A DNA stretch of 64,000 bases, taken from positions 53,238 to 117,237 of the forward strand of contig JADNYJ010000131.1 in NCBI GenBank assembly GCA_015501075.1, given 5' to 3'. Of the stretch, positions 44,878 to 56,317 are shown in pieces (the first letter of the stretch is position 1; every line of letters begins with the position of its first letter). The DNA is from Gymnopilus junonius (Eukaryota > Basidiomycota > Agaricomycetes > Agaricales > Galerinaceae). Both the position numbers and the translations under genes were made by a program. A model generated the notes under the pieces. It was not told where the DNA came from. It did no database searches and was given only the letters and a program-made list of their open reading frames with translations.

Positions 44878-47814
44878 ATGGCTCCTAAAGTTGCTGTATG
44901 CCCCTGAGTGGCAAAGTCAAGCAAGACATCCGTTCAACGTGATCCCTCGCCTGATGTTGAGTTTGTCCAAGAGACGCCGACAGGTTGGCAGTCCAATGCG
45001 CCTGGGCGCATTGTTTCTGTCAATAAAAAAAGGTGTGTTAATGTCATTTCTATTCTATTCATGCTTCCTGAGCCATCAATGTCTCTTGTTATCATTCCCA
45101 GCACGGTTCGCCAGTCTGCTGTGAAACCCATGTCTGTCAAGGTCATTGAGTCGTCGAAAAAATTCAAAGCCAGGTCTGTAAATGTCTGCCAGGATTTCAC
45201 CTTCATTAACATTATCTTATTGTCATTTTGATTCTTTCTTTTTTTCCTTCCATTCGTAGCTCTCCTGTTCTGGAGTACGTCCTATTTTCTTGTTCTTAAT
45301 TCAGTTTATCCTCCATCTGACTTTTTATTTCTCAGCTTTCACATAGTAGAAGACTCCGATGGAGAGGTTGTATCAGATAATGAGTTACCCCCCACTGATG
45401 ACATGGATGCAGAGGAGATTGGTGAATCAGGGGATGATGTTGATATGGATGAAGAAGAGTCTGCTGACGATGTGGGTTCTGATGTGAACACTAGCCTGGA
45501 TGGGTTCATCGTTGATGATGATGCAACTCTTGACGAATCTGAACAGGAGAGGGCATCAGAGCCAGAGGACCTTGTTGCTTTGGGTCAAGGTGATAGGTAT
45601 GTGTCTGTTATCTGTTAGTTTCTTTAAATTTTTGTTCATGCTATTCAGCAGTCTATATCCTGACCCCCCTGTTCCTGATCGCCTTCGTGGCTCAAAGAGG
45701 TGTGCCCCTACTACTCCGCCATTGTCAACACGCAGCTCTGCATGCGTATATTTCATCTTTCCTATGTGCATGTCACTCAACCCTTACTATTGTTAGTCAA
45801 AGAAAAGCTCTCCCTGTTGCTGCATCTTCCCCTATACAATGCTCTCCATATGTTTGCTGTTGTTCATCAAATCATACCTGCTTACCACTTTGATTTCATA
45901 GGAAAAAGAAAGCCCATGTTATTACCTCACCTCCTGCAACCCCTACTGCAGATAAAGATCTTCCTGTACATATGGATGCATCTTTGATGAAAATGGGTGC
46001 GGGTTCTGCGTAAATGCTTTGTTTTTGACCCTCTTGTGTTTGTCTGATGTATTATCTTTCAGCAAGTGCATTTTCAAAGACTCTTCGCTTAAATCTACTG
46101 CGGGTTCGAAGGCCATAAAGCTTCTTGATGCCTTGGAGAATGAGATGAAGGATGACATTGTCACAGCGTCGGAAGAGCCTGTGAGTCTAGATAATTCTGT
46201 CTTGCCGTGCATGCCAATTTTTTTTTCTTTTTTTATGATATGTTATGTGTTTTATCTGACATCGCATATAGAACTGACTGCCCTTCTACGCGTACTCAAG
46301 ACCAGGTCAAGGAAGATGTTAATTTGTTCGTTGAAGTCTTGAAACAGCCTAAAGCTGCCATTGGTGTCAAGCCGAAGAAAAGGGCAGTGGCATCTATGAG
46401 AGCCAAGGTGAAAAAGGAGCTGAAAGAAGATGTTTCCGAGGAGCAGAAAGAGGATGCATCCGAGGATAAGAAATCCAAGGAAAAGAAAAAGTTTAACCTT
46501 TCTTCTTTGTCTAAAAAGACTGACAGTGCTCCTACTTCGACTGCAACCAAGCAAGAGTCAGCTAACTCAGCTCAAGGATGGTCAGACATACCTTGTCTGC
46601 GAGTCAAGTGAGCCCCTTTTTTTTTTTTTCTTTTTTTTTTCTTGTTGTGAATGTGTTTTAACACACTTGTAACCTATATTATTTCAGGGCCCTACCTGCA
46701 TCATGTGGTTTCGCGGAATCATTGGACAAGAGTGAACTTATGAAAGCAAATGGACTATATGATAATTTGCCTAACTTGCAGTATGTTTCCCGTTCATTTG
46801 GTTCATCATATTTTGAAGCGTGTTTACAGATGCTTACAATTATAATCCCACCAAAGGAAACTAGGGCATATGGCTTACCTACTATTGATGCTGTGTATGA
46901 ATCTGGTGTCATTCGAAATTTTGATGTGGAGTAAGTTTGATTTTGTTGCGGAAGGGTTTTATCCATTGATTCGTGTTTTTTAGGCATGCTCTTACTGCTA
47001 TGACCTTTGAGCAGTCTGGCAGATATGTCAACATAGCTCGTTTCAACCCTATGGGTTTGGTCGCTAAGCAAACCTGGCGACCCGATCGATATGAGGTCTG
47101 TGTCAACTTCCAGGACATGGCCTTTTGCATCACACCCATGATGGTCACCAACTCTCACATCCATCAGCACCACAATATTGGCAAGTTTCCTTCCTATCAA
47201 GTACAAGGCAGGATGTTTGCTGAGGAATTCGGTCGCTTTTGTTCTGCCCTCGGAATGCTTGTCCACGAGGATGAAATTTTTGTCCACACCTTCAAAGATG
47301 CTATCTCTTTCTCATCAAAGATGGGTACCGAAGGAGCGACATTGGAACCTGATGTTAGGCTTGACGATACCCCTGTGTATCTCAGCACGGGCTCTAGCCC
47401 AGCAAAAAAGCCATCTAATCAAGATAAGAGTAAATCCAAGCGGTTCAAGGATATTCCAGCATCTGGGCACGTACCCCTGCTAGAGTGGGATGATGAAAGT
47501 GCGCATGATTTCCTGTTACTATTTATTCATCCATGTTGACTGCATTTGTTTTAGTACCTGCATATGATTGTCGGCGTGACCATAACATTGAGTTTAATGA
47601 GAACACTTTCGACAATCTGGCGTCGAAGTATGAGCTCTATGACAGAGAGATTCCCAATGACTGTTTTGTTGTCGTTGGACATCTTGTGTACATTCAGAAG
47701 GCTGGCCGTTATTACAAGGTATTCACGTATGCACATTGGTTCATGGTATTGGATGGTCCAGATGCTCCTAAGGACTCCATTATAGATGCTGTCATTGAGC
47801 AGGCCTCCTGTTAA
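44878..47814 (+). CDS. unknown multi-exon acidic/basic protein
   Basis: Exons with GT..AG borders: 44878-45032, 45102-45173, 45260-45274 (a 15-bp exon), 45336-45596, 45649-45699, from 45902, and further ones to 47814. The order is an acidic region (DSDGEVVSDNELPPTDDMDA to DGFIVDDDATLDESEQE), a Lys/Glu-rich linker (KKRAVASMRAKVKKELKEDV), and a globular C-terminal half: RFNPMGLVAKQTWRPDRYEV, QDMAFCITPMMVTNSHIHQH, and DCFVVVGHLVYIQKAGRYYK. The tenth codon is TGA, next to CCC, where CGA is the likely ancestor. The second half could be an OB-like DNA-binding domain, but that is a guess. A family of such unnamed proteins is repeated in mushroom genomes. Confidence 0.55.
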
Positions 47815-47912
47815 TTCGTATACTAAGTAAAATACTGGAGATAAACCCCCCTCGTCTCGTTTTTAATGACTGTTTTTATTGTTATTTGTGTGTGAACATC
47901 GGAAGGTAATTG

Positions 47913-48122
47913 GCTTGGTAATCATGTTTTCAGACTCGATTATATAATCATGAAAAAAAACATGCATAAATGCTATTAATTCGGGCATGTGAATAAGACT
48001 TGCTTGGTAATCGTGTTTTTGGACTTGATTATATAATCGTGAAAAAAAAATACATAAATGCCATTAATTTGGGCATGTGAAAAGACTTGCTTGGTAATTG
48101 TGTTTCGTGACTCGATTACCAA
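47913..48122. repeat. 88-bp tandem palindromic repeat, 2.4 copies
   Basis: Units start GCTTGGTAATC at 47913, 48002 and 48089. Each pairs with a GACTCGATTAT/ACTCGATTACC arm, includes the palindrome GATTATATAATC, and continues with an A-run and CATAAATGC(T/C)ATTAATT. It begins about 100 bp after the stop of the gene at 44878-47814. The same unit occurs in inverse orientation at 53309-53430. Confidence 0.85.
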
Positions 48123-48351
48123 CCAACATTCTCATTCATTCTGGTATCACAGGACATGCATGCAGCTTTTTTGAGGGGAATGTCGCCTGCCCTAATTCCG
48201 ATGCATCAAAAATGAACCTTCATCTTGACGTGTCTTCTTTTCTTTTTCCGTCCCATGAATGATGCTAGATAGACATTAACGCACCTTAAGCACTTAGATA
48301 ACAACGACGTACTATTGAGTGAGTTCACGCATCCAAAGTGCAAAAACATCG

Positions 48352-49310
48352 ATGTCAAACACTGACGTTGTCAAAAAAATTAAAAGTGGCATCTTCAAGC
48401 ACCTCTCCTATGCAGGAAACCCATCGACGCTGCGAAAAACTGAACGAAATTGGATTCAGCACCAATATAATCATTGGTAGTTATACGGAAGGGCTGGGCA
48501 GCTTGTTTGAGCCCACAGATGTAGTACAGGTGAGTTTTACATCTGCACGCATTTACGTCAGCTTATCAAAATAATACAGCCGTTCATATCCTGCCTCACA
48601 GAGTATGAAGAGCATATATTCAGAGGCTACGATGAGGGAGCCGTTCAAATGCGCGCATTACTCGGGCTGAAATCGCATTATAATAATCTACCTGAACACC
48701 TCGCACAGCAGTTGTCCCAGCTACAGGTTACCAGTCCTCCATCGGCAACACACACAATGAGCTGTTTGTGTTGATATCTGCCTATGCGACAGTGAGCGGA
48801 TGTATCAGCTATCCAAACTGGGCATGAGTATGGCCCCAACAAAAATGGTGCCAAAGTGCCTGGACAAGGATATGCTGGAAATGATAAAGGTAAGAGCAAT
48901 CAAACACTCAAATTTACGTTACTGATATTCTTATAAAACAGATTCCTCATTATGACCGATTGTATGATATTCCAGACCTTCTGCAGGAAGTACGATCATA
49001 TGGAGAAAACATCGTTCATGGCCCTCCAGCTCCAAACCACTTGACGGACGACCTGATAGCTCACCATCTCAAAACAGTTGCATACCAACATGTACAAGGG
49101 GAGATAGACAACATAGTGGAGAACTTCTCTCTTGCAGCTTTCAACCTTGCATACAAGTTCAAAGGGCACCCCCCTTCACCGGGTCAACTGCCCACTATAC
49201 CAGGCAAATGGTCTGGCTTCAAGGATTACATCAACGTGAACGAATGGTCGAACTCGGATGAATATAGAGTCAAACAATTTTTTAAGAATACCAAACCCAG
49301 CCAGTTATGA
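48352..49310 (+). CDS. small unknown multi-exon protein
   Basis: Exons joined by typical sites: up to 48531 (donor GTGAGT), 48581-48726, about 48790-48890 (donor GTAAGAG), and 48943-49310. Peptides include IGSYTEGLGSLFEPTDVVQ, YEEHIFRGYDEGAVQMRAL, MYQLSKLGMSMAPTKMVPKC, DLLQEVRSYGENIVHGPPAP and YINVNEWSNSDEYRVKQFF. The first exon can be read from an ATG at 48352 in one frame or from an ATG at 48412 in the frame that continues, so a frameshift or a later start is possible. No family recognised. It lies inside the interval bounded by the two inverted palindromic arrays. Confidence 0.5.
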
Positions 49311-49953
49311 TTTGCATCTGACCTGGCAGAGCCGTTGTCGCCACTCTTTCTGCTCCTCCCTCAATCTCTATGACATATCCATTCAGTAAGCCGGGAAAGC
49401 CTTCTAAAGGTGTGTTGTGAAATTACATTCAGGATCTGGCTGATGATTGATCGATAGCTCTGCATATCTCTTGGAAATGATAAGCCTCTCGCTCTCCGTT
49501 CCCTGGAAGCAAGAACATGGAAATGTCTTTTTGAAATGCGATAGAGGGAAGGAATGCCAGAGTGGCCCTTCAAGATCTGATACAGGCAGAAGAATGGAAA
49601 GATTTTGAGAATCTCCCCTTGTCTGACCCCGCCCTGTCTTTTTTCCGGCCCATAGATTTAATGCCGCAAATTTCTGAAGCAAACGGAACTGGAACCAGTG
49701 ACGAGACAGAGTAAATACCTTGTGATTTATTATTATCAGAAATTTACTGACCTGTTCTGTGTAAAGAACAAATGAGCAGAGACCACAGGACGAAAGCAGC
49801 GAGGGTGCGAAAGACCGCGAGGGACCACAAGAAAAGGAGCCGATGGAAGGGATTGAATCAGGAATGAATGAGGGAGAGTGAGACGACAAAGGAGAAAAAG
49901 ACGACATAGGAGAAAAAGACGGCGAAGGACAGCAAGGTGGCAGTGATCAGCCT
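49311..49953 (+). other. upstream exon-like sequence of the JmjC gene
   Basis: A frame at about 49570-49707 reads LQDLIQAEEWKDFENLPLSD and PIDLMPQISEANGTGTSDET, ending at a plausible GTAAAT donor. It would continue into an Asp/Glu/Gly-rich stretch from about 49765. In that stretch the frame of the JmjC ORF holds a TGA at 49879-49881 (likely from CGA). So either the gene once started further upstream, or translation now begins at 49954. Confidence 0.4.
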
Positions 49954-52900
49954 ATGGAAGGGATAGAAGCAGGAACAAACCAAGTCAACGTACCGGACCC
50001 ACAGGCACTGAGCAAAATGGAGAGCAGAACAAGGAACAAGAAGGCGGTAGGTGGAATGCAGTATAGGAAGCCAAAGAATGCCACTGAGATCATTGTAGGT
50101 GCGGGTAATCCAGGACAGAACATTGAGCATGAAGACGACACCGAGAAAACCCCCGCCGACAAGACGAAAGGCAAAGGGAAAAAAGGGAAGAACAAGGAGG
50201 TGGAGCTTCCTACCAGAAAATCTTCCAGGATCGAGAATGCGGCTCAAGCAGCCGTGGACGTAAGGAATATACAGACCCCCCTGCTCCTCCACAACCGAGA
50301 GTGAGCAAGCAGATCAAAAGCAAAGAGTTTATAAGCCGGGAAGACGATGTCGAGGATGTCAAGCCGTTTTTGCCCACAAGACCTAAATACTATCAGCCCG
50401 TCGATACCATGCTATACGTTGAGTACACCGTCGTTGTCCTCATTAATCATGCCTGACGTCAAGATAGACCGAGAAACCGATAACCCTCGACACAGAGGAA
50501 GCTCCCGAGGTCAGGTCTTTCAGTCCCTTGTGGATAGTCCTAACACCTTTTCTGTGTTTTAAAAACAGAAATTGTCAGCGCCCAAAACATACACAGTATA
50601 CGGCGCCATGATTAAAGATGATACGGAAGATGTATCTGTCTGGAAACCCGACACATACCAGTACACCCCGACCGTCAATGTAAGTGCCATTCGCTACGTC
50701 GAATTAAAGCTAATCTCGACGAAGTCTCCCGAAATTCTGAGCGCGATCACAGCCTTGGCAGACGCCGCTGAGAGTCAGTATATAGAAGGACTTCCCAAGC
50801 ACTTGAAGAAACCAGAGCTATCGATTATATTCTCAGCGACCTATGATGAGTTTATGAAGATGACCGACGCGGAGGTCCAAGAAATTTTCAACACACATAA
50901 TATATATGTTCATAGCCGCCCCGCGCCCGTCCTCACATTCAAGGCAGCTCTCAGGAAACTTGGATCACTGGAGGCCCTCGTAGATATACAAGGTAAGTGT
51001 GACAGTATGATAGACAAATATGAACTCTAATCCACTCAATTAGACCAATCTGTTAGCATGGGCGAAGGTCAATCCCTCCCTCAGATTAAATAGCCAGATA
51101 ACTCACATGATGTACAGACAAGAATGAATGCCTAAGGCACGGGCGGGTATCCCAGATTCTCCACGCAGTTGAAAACGGAACTGGAAAAGTTTTGAACGCG
51201 TTGAACTTTCCGATGCCTCTGCAAGGTATCGAACGCACAACCTATTCATCGGATGCTCACGCTCTACACGAGACGCAAAACGATCCGTCCTGTAAGAGTA
51301 TCGCCCCTCCCATAAAGGACCTCCGTTGGGCGTCTGCTTCCACAGCAGGTGCATTCCACGGATGGCATATTGACGCCGGGGGGGGCGGAACCACAGCTGG
51401 TCCCTCTTCAGGCCTCAAGTGGTGGTTTATGGGCAACACTTCTCGAGGCATCGTCGCAGACACGTCGATCTTTCTAGACGTCGATACAGATGGCGTAAAC
51501 AATAGTAAATGGGGCATCGAAGCCATCCTCCTCAAACCTGGGACAATGCTGTACGCAACAGTTTCCAATATTTATTCAGATTTGCTGACCAGTGCGCAGG
51601 ATCATGCGACCTTGCACTCCTCACGCGGTGGTTACCTTACAGCATTCAGTGACAATGGGATCGCATTTCTTCGCAATGTCGACAATACAAGACACTATGA
51701 TCGGAATGATGCACACCTTCGTGCTCGAGAAATTGGTCACGAATACCGCCCACAATGATTTCTTACAAGTTATACGACGAATGATAGTGTTTGTACACGG
51801 GGCACTTATCAGGAATACCGTGGAGGAAGACGGTCAGTTTCTAACTACTCGCAAGTAAAACATAACTCACAGGAGAGTAACACAGACGAAGCCCGGGCTC
51901 ACGTTCCATATCCAAGGGATATGAAATCCCTCGTAGACCTTCTGACGTTATGCAACATGGGCATAATGCAACACATATTTGACTTTGATACATACTCCTA
52001 CGCCACCAACCAGCCCAACGACGAGCTGACAGCGGAGCAGAAGGACGAGCACTGGAATTACGACAACAATGCGGTCCCTTTGCTGAACCGACGAGCCGCA
52101 ATCCACGCCCGTGGCCTCGCAAGGGATATCATTAGTTGGCTCAATTCGAACTACGAGATAAGATACGTAGAGGATTCTGAAGGAAAACCCTTGACAGGGA
52201 TCTCGAGGATGGCTAGCCTTTACCTGGCTCGCCAATGCACTGGTCTTCTGACCCACAAAAAGGCCGCGGTGAAAGCAGGTCTTCACGGTGTGGCGAACTG
52301 CACGGTAAGGATGCTAAGGCGTCAAATAGCCGGCACATTTCCACGTGTCAACGACATCATGAGGACAATGCTCAGAAAAGAGCTCAAAATGGACTACTTT
52401 GCATTGGACTTCCCAGATGATCTCACAGATATCGTCGAGGATAACGATAAATACAACAAGGAGTGGTCTGCACGCGAAATGTGCGTGGTGCATACGCCAG
52501 ACAAATACTGGAAGCGTGAGTATTGCAAGTCCACCACAAGCGCTGTTTGTTAACATGTAATCAACATGTAGCTTCAAATCTAATCGTCGAAGGATTAACG
52601 GCGCTCGACATTCTGTACTTCGAGAACTCGATGGAAGAAGATTTCAGCAAAGAGATCAAACAATTAAAAAATCTCGACGAGCTGATTAACTTGTCCATGA
52701 ACTGTAAGTCCAAACCATCCAAACGTAACACGAAATCTAATGAAACATACACTAGATGGAGTTAAAGAGGTCATGCAGCGCCCAAGCACCAGCGAAGAAT
52801 TCTTGAGCCATGTATTCACATCACTGGAATCCCAAGAACGAGACCGCAGAGCAACGGCGGCTGACCAGTCGAGTAGCGAAGACGAATTCAACATACCAGA

Positions 52901-53114
52901 TGGTGAAGGCAGCGAGGTAGAAGAGGAGGAAACACGCAACGGACAAAGAGAGGAGCAAGGCGATGAAGAACTACCCGAGCCTGACGAATCCGAACCTGAG
53001 TATGCTCCCCTTCTCAAGTCAAAGTCGAAACGTCGCCACCCTTCTACGCCTTCAGACGAAGAAGAAGACGAAGAAGAAGCGCCCGTGCCCAAAAGGATCC
53101 GACACAAGGCATGA
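49954..53114 (+). CDS. JmjC-type Fe(II)/2-oxoglutarate dioxygenase-like protein
   Basis: Multi-exon gene ending at 53112-53114 (KRIRHKA). Introns that keep frame: 50418-50463, 50515-50568, 50993-51043, 51068-51117, 51551-51599, one near 51820-51872, 52516-52571 and 52704-52755 (46-56 bp). The N-terminal part is basic. The JmjC core has the iron-binding HxD (GWHIDAGG, 51366-51374), a Lys (GLKWWFMG, 51417-51419) suited to 2-oxoglutarate, and the distal His (TPHAVV, 51622-51624), only in frame after splicing 51551-51599. A helical C-terminal region and an acidic tail (DEEEDEEEAPVPK) follow. JmjC proteins usually demethylate histones or hydroxylate proteins; the substrate is unknown. A 1-bp shift near 50256 and the upstream TGA are the only defects I see. 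Confidence 0.72.
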
Positions 53115-53308
53115 TCCGAATAGCTTATGCATCTTCCGCCTGCTCCTCGCTGTTCATCCGTATACAACTCGTTTTGCTGCTCTCAGTACAATCATGTATA
53201 TACCATCCTTTCTCCCACTTCGCATTCACCGATCGTTCGTCGCCGACAGTTGCCATATATGTCTCATGTTAACGTCCTCGTACTTCTAGTATAATATCTG
53301 ATCTTGCC

Positions 53309-53430
53309 ATTATATAATCGAGTCGAAAAACCCGATTACCAAGCGAGTATTTTCACACGCACCCTTTAATATCATTTACGGTTATTTTTTTATGATTATA
53401 TAATCGGGTCTCAAAACCCGATTACCAAGC
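53309..53430. repeat. inverse-orientation palindromic repeat, 86-bp spacing
   Basis: Two units, each with an ATTATATAATCG arm, a short loop and CCCGATTACCAAGC, ending at 53344 and 53430. They match the 47.91-48.12 kb array in reverse complement. They begin about 195 bp after the stop of the JmjC gene. Confidence 0.85.
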
Positions 53431-53546
53431 AGGACGTGCAGCCTGCCCTACAGCGGTGAGGTACGGCATTCTCTAACTTTCTTAAGTTTTTCCTCTTTCC
53501 ATTCATCATCTACTACATCGTCTATTTGGTGAATTACATATTTCCA

Positions 53547-55900
53547 ATGTCAATTAGACCACATAAGAGGCCGAGAATAGAACATGTGAGTGCGGCTGCT
53601 GTCAGGCCGGTCGTTAATCGATATTAAGACTTGCTGGAGAATCCGTTTATAGATATGGAAGCAATTGTCGGCGATAGCGAAGAGGAAGAAGAAGACGATG
53701 GCATGTTTGAAGGTGATTAGGACTGTTATAAGAACTTTTGTACCGATTAATTATATCTCAAATAGGCGATGTCGACGAAGATGAGGAGTTATGGGAATTT
53801 CAGCGGAATTGCGTGCACTTGCGCGTTGATACCACTTCAGATGGTGCAGACGACCGATGGGGAGCTTTCCTGGGTCGAGCACGCCGCATGGGCCAGCGTG
53901 AGCCCGTTAACGCCGCGATACCAGACGAGTGCATATGGGAGGTGGGATGCAAGGTGCGTTTAACTATTGGATGGGTTTATTCAATGGCTTGATGGTATCT
54001 TGGTGAACTTGCAGCCGGGAAGGGAAACGCTGGTAGCAAGTAGGATGTTCCTCGATCAGCAGCAGAAGGTACCTGTAATGGCCTATCCTTCTATGCCTGG
54101 GCGGATCTTCGTGCAAGCTCCAACTCGGGACGTTGTTAGCCATTTGGCGGAGAGTATGGATGACCTGAACAGTAACGTCATTCTTCCTGTGCCTATTGAA
54201 AACCTTCATCGCATCATATCCGCGCCTGCTCCCGATATCAAGCCGCAATCATGGGCCCGCGTGCGTAGCAATGTTAGTGGATGTAGACGTTACAGGGGAG
54301 ACGTGGGTCTTATTACGGAGCATCTGGGCGAATTGGTCCTCTTGCTTGTTCCTCGCTTGCCTGTCGAGTTTGAGGCAGGACGACTAATTCGTCCACCCCA
54401 GATCCTAGTCTCTCCTACAAAGGTTCAGGCTATCCGTGGGCGCACACGCCTGTCTGTCAATAACGATGGCTCCTTTGTATATCGACAGCGTCTCTATAGT
54501 GCCCGAGGTTTCCTTATTCTCAAGCCCTCTCATGCCGACATAGTTCTGGGTGACAATGTTCTTCCAAGCCAGACTGAGTTTGCTTGCTTTGTGGAAAGCG
54601 GTTTACTTGACGCAGCTACGAACGCTTCTACCAGAGCTTCCCTCTCCCGTAACAATTTGGTTGTTGGCGATCGTGTTAAGATCACCGGTGGTGACTTCAG
54701 GGACCTTTTGGGTCATATTGCTGATATTCTCGATGACGAGTATGTCATGCGTTTCCTTCCCTAGACCTGGTAGAAGCTGTTCCACGCCGGATAGTCAGAG
54801 CACACTACCGTGTGGGGGATGAGGTAAAAATAGTCTCCGGGGTCAACTCTGGTCTTGTGGGATGGGTAGTACATTGTGTGTTTGGGGTAGGCGAGTCGCA
54901 AGTGACCGTGGTTAATCAAACAGTGAACCTGGAAGTGAGTCCTGTCTATTTTTTAATTTGACCAACAGCTTATTGTTGGATGGACTTCGAAACTTAGGCG
55001 GTTGTCTATGGATCTCAGTTGGCCTTTCACGACAGTGACTTTGTTGCATCGACCTTGCGCCCCAGGCGACAATGCAATGCGAAGTTGGGTCGAAGAGATC
55101 CGAATGAGATCTATATAGGCAAACGTGTTATTGTGATGGGCGCGCACCACCTAAAGGGTTATCGCGGGTTGATAAAGGCCACCACGTGGGAAGGCTTGGC
55201 TACAGTCGAACTAGACGCCACACACACAATGGCCCGCGTTGAGCTCAGCAATCTCGCTGTCCTTAGACGAGACGAGTCTTTTGGTTATAATCTGATCATA
55301 TCGGCAGGGCCCGCCCCGAGCGACAGTTTAAGGCAGACCTCAGCTGTTCCAGAGGTATTTGCTCCCACCCCCTTTTCAAGTTCTAATGCTAGCGATGTTA
55401 GTCCTGCATGGGATCCATCGTCGAGGACACCTGGGCCTGATATTCCGCTCATTCAATCTGTGCCTGATCCCTCACTCAGTGTTCCCACGTCTGTGGTGCC
55501 TGTACCCCTTCCACCTTACCATTCTTTGACTGGGTCCCACTGGCTCCAAGATGTTGCTTTTAGTAGACTGCGTCTTAAAGCCAGGATTCGTGATAGAGGC
55601 CGTACCGGGGAACCAGTTGATATTCATTCCATCCAAGACACACGTGCACAGGTACTCGACAGATACACGCGAGAGTTTAGTTGGGTCGATATTGATTCTC
55701 TGGTCCCATTGCATCCCGTCGCGAACAAGGAGGCCGTGACACCTCTGGAGGGTACCCTAAAGGGCGAGCAGTTGGTGGTCAAGTCTTACGGCGAAAACGA
55801 GTGTGTAGTGCGAAAGCCTGGTGTACGCTTGCGAAAGGGGGAGAGCGATCCGGTCATCGCAACGGGCAAGCTCGTGCGAATTAACCCTGGTTTACGGTAA
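53547..55900 (+). CDS. Spt5-like protein with NGN and KOW domains
   Basis: Spt5 with Spt4 is the DSIF elongation factor on RNA polymerase II; this is a divergent paralogue. Introns: 53713-53765, 53954-54014 and 54935-54997. An acidic N-terminus (GDSEEEEEDDG) precedes an NGN-type block (IWEVGCKPGRETLVASRMF, then MPGRIFVQAPTRDVVSHLAE). KOW-like blocks follow: SGCRRYRGDVGLITEHLGEL, VGDRVKITGGDFRDLLGHIA, VGDEVKIVSGVNSGLVGWVV and GKRVIVMGAHHLKGYRGLIK. The Ser/Pro-rich tail ends with GKLVRINPGLR. The first ATG is at 53547, but a TAA at 53625-53627 leaves 53655 as the likely start. A 1-bp shift near 54750 separates KOW blocks, so function is uncertain. Confidence 0.72.
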
Positions 55901-56015
55901 TATATATTTGTTTGTATTATATCCCCTCCCATTTTCTTGTTGCTGGGAGTAGCCCTGCGCTTTGTGCGGTGTCTATAATAGATGTGTATTGTTGATCCGG
56001 GTGGCAAGTTATGTC

Positions 56016-56047
56016 TTGGTAATCGGGTTTCCCGACTCGATTACCAA
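56016..56047. repeat. single copy of the TTGGTAATCG palindrome
   Basis: A perfect 10-bp stem, TTGGTAATCG (56016-56025) with CGATTACCAA (56038-56047), 12-nt loop. It lies about 115 bp after the stop of the Spt5-like gene and about 270 bp before the first ATG of the Helitron frame. Confidence 0.85.
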
Positions 56048-56317
56048 TCGTACTGGCACGTGATGTATATTCCGTCAGCCGAAACTGTCCGGCCTGTCTT
56101 TTCTTTCCTTGTATTCTGCCTGCTATGTCGCTTCTCCCGCGAGCCCTCTTGATCTTGGTATTGTCTGCATATCTTTTTGTTGTTCGGCTGGGCATTCAGG
56201 TTCGATTGTATTTCTGTTTTCACGGTGTTCTCCATTGCTGACATCGTTCATTTTCAGGCTCATCATACGAGATACATCGCAAATGATGAATCTCGGCGCT
56301 CGTGTCTAGTTGGACAT

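Noticed and set aside
47913..48122. CRISPR-like array
   Set aside because: Only 2.4 copies of an 88-bp palindromic unit with no unique spacers of constant length, in a eukaryotic genome.
51592..51858. Separate small gene overlapping the JmjC gene
   Set aside because: It is the continuation of the JmjC frame after intron 51551-51599.
56016..56047. Definite Helitron 3' terminator
   Set aside because: A CTGG follows 4 bases after the stem, but the hairpin lies upstream of Rep and the other copies lack a consistent CTRR at fixed distance, so I do not call an element end.
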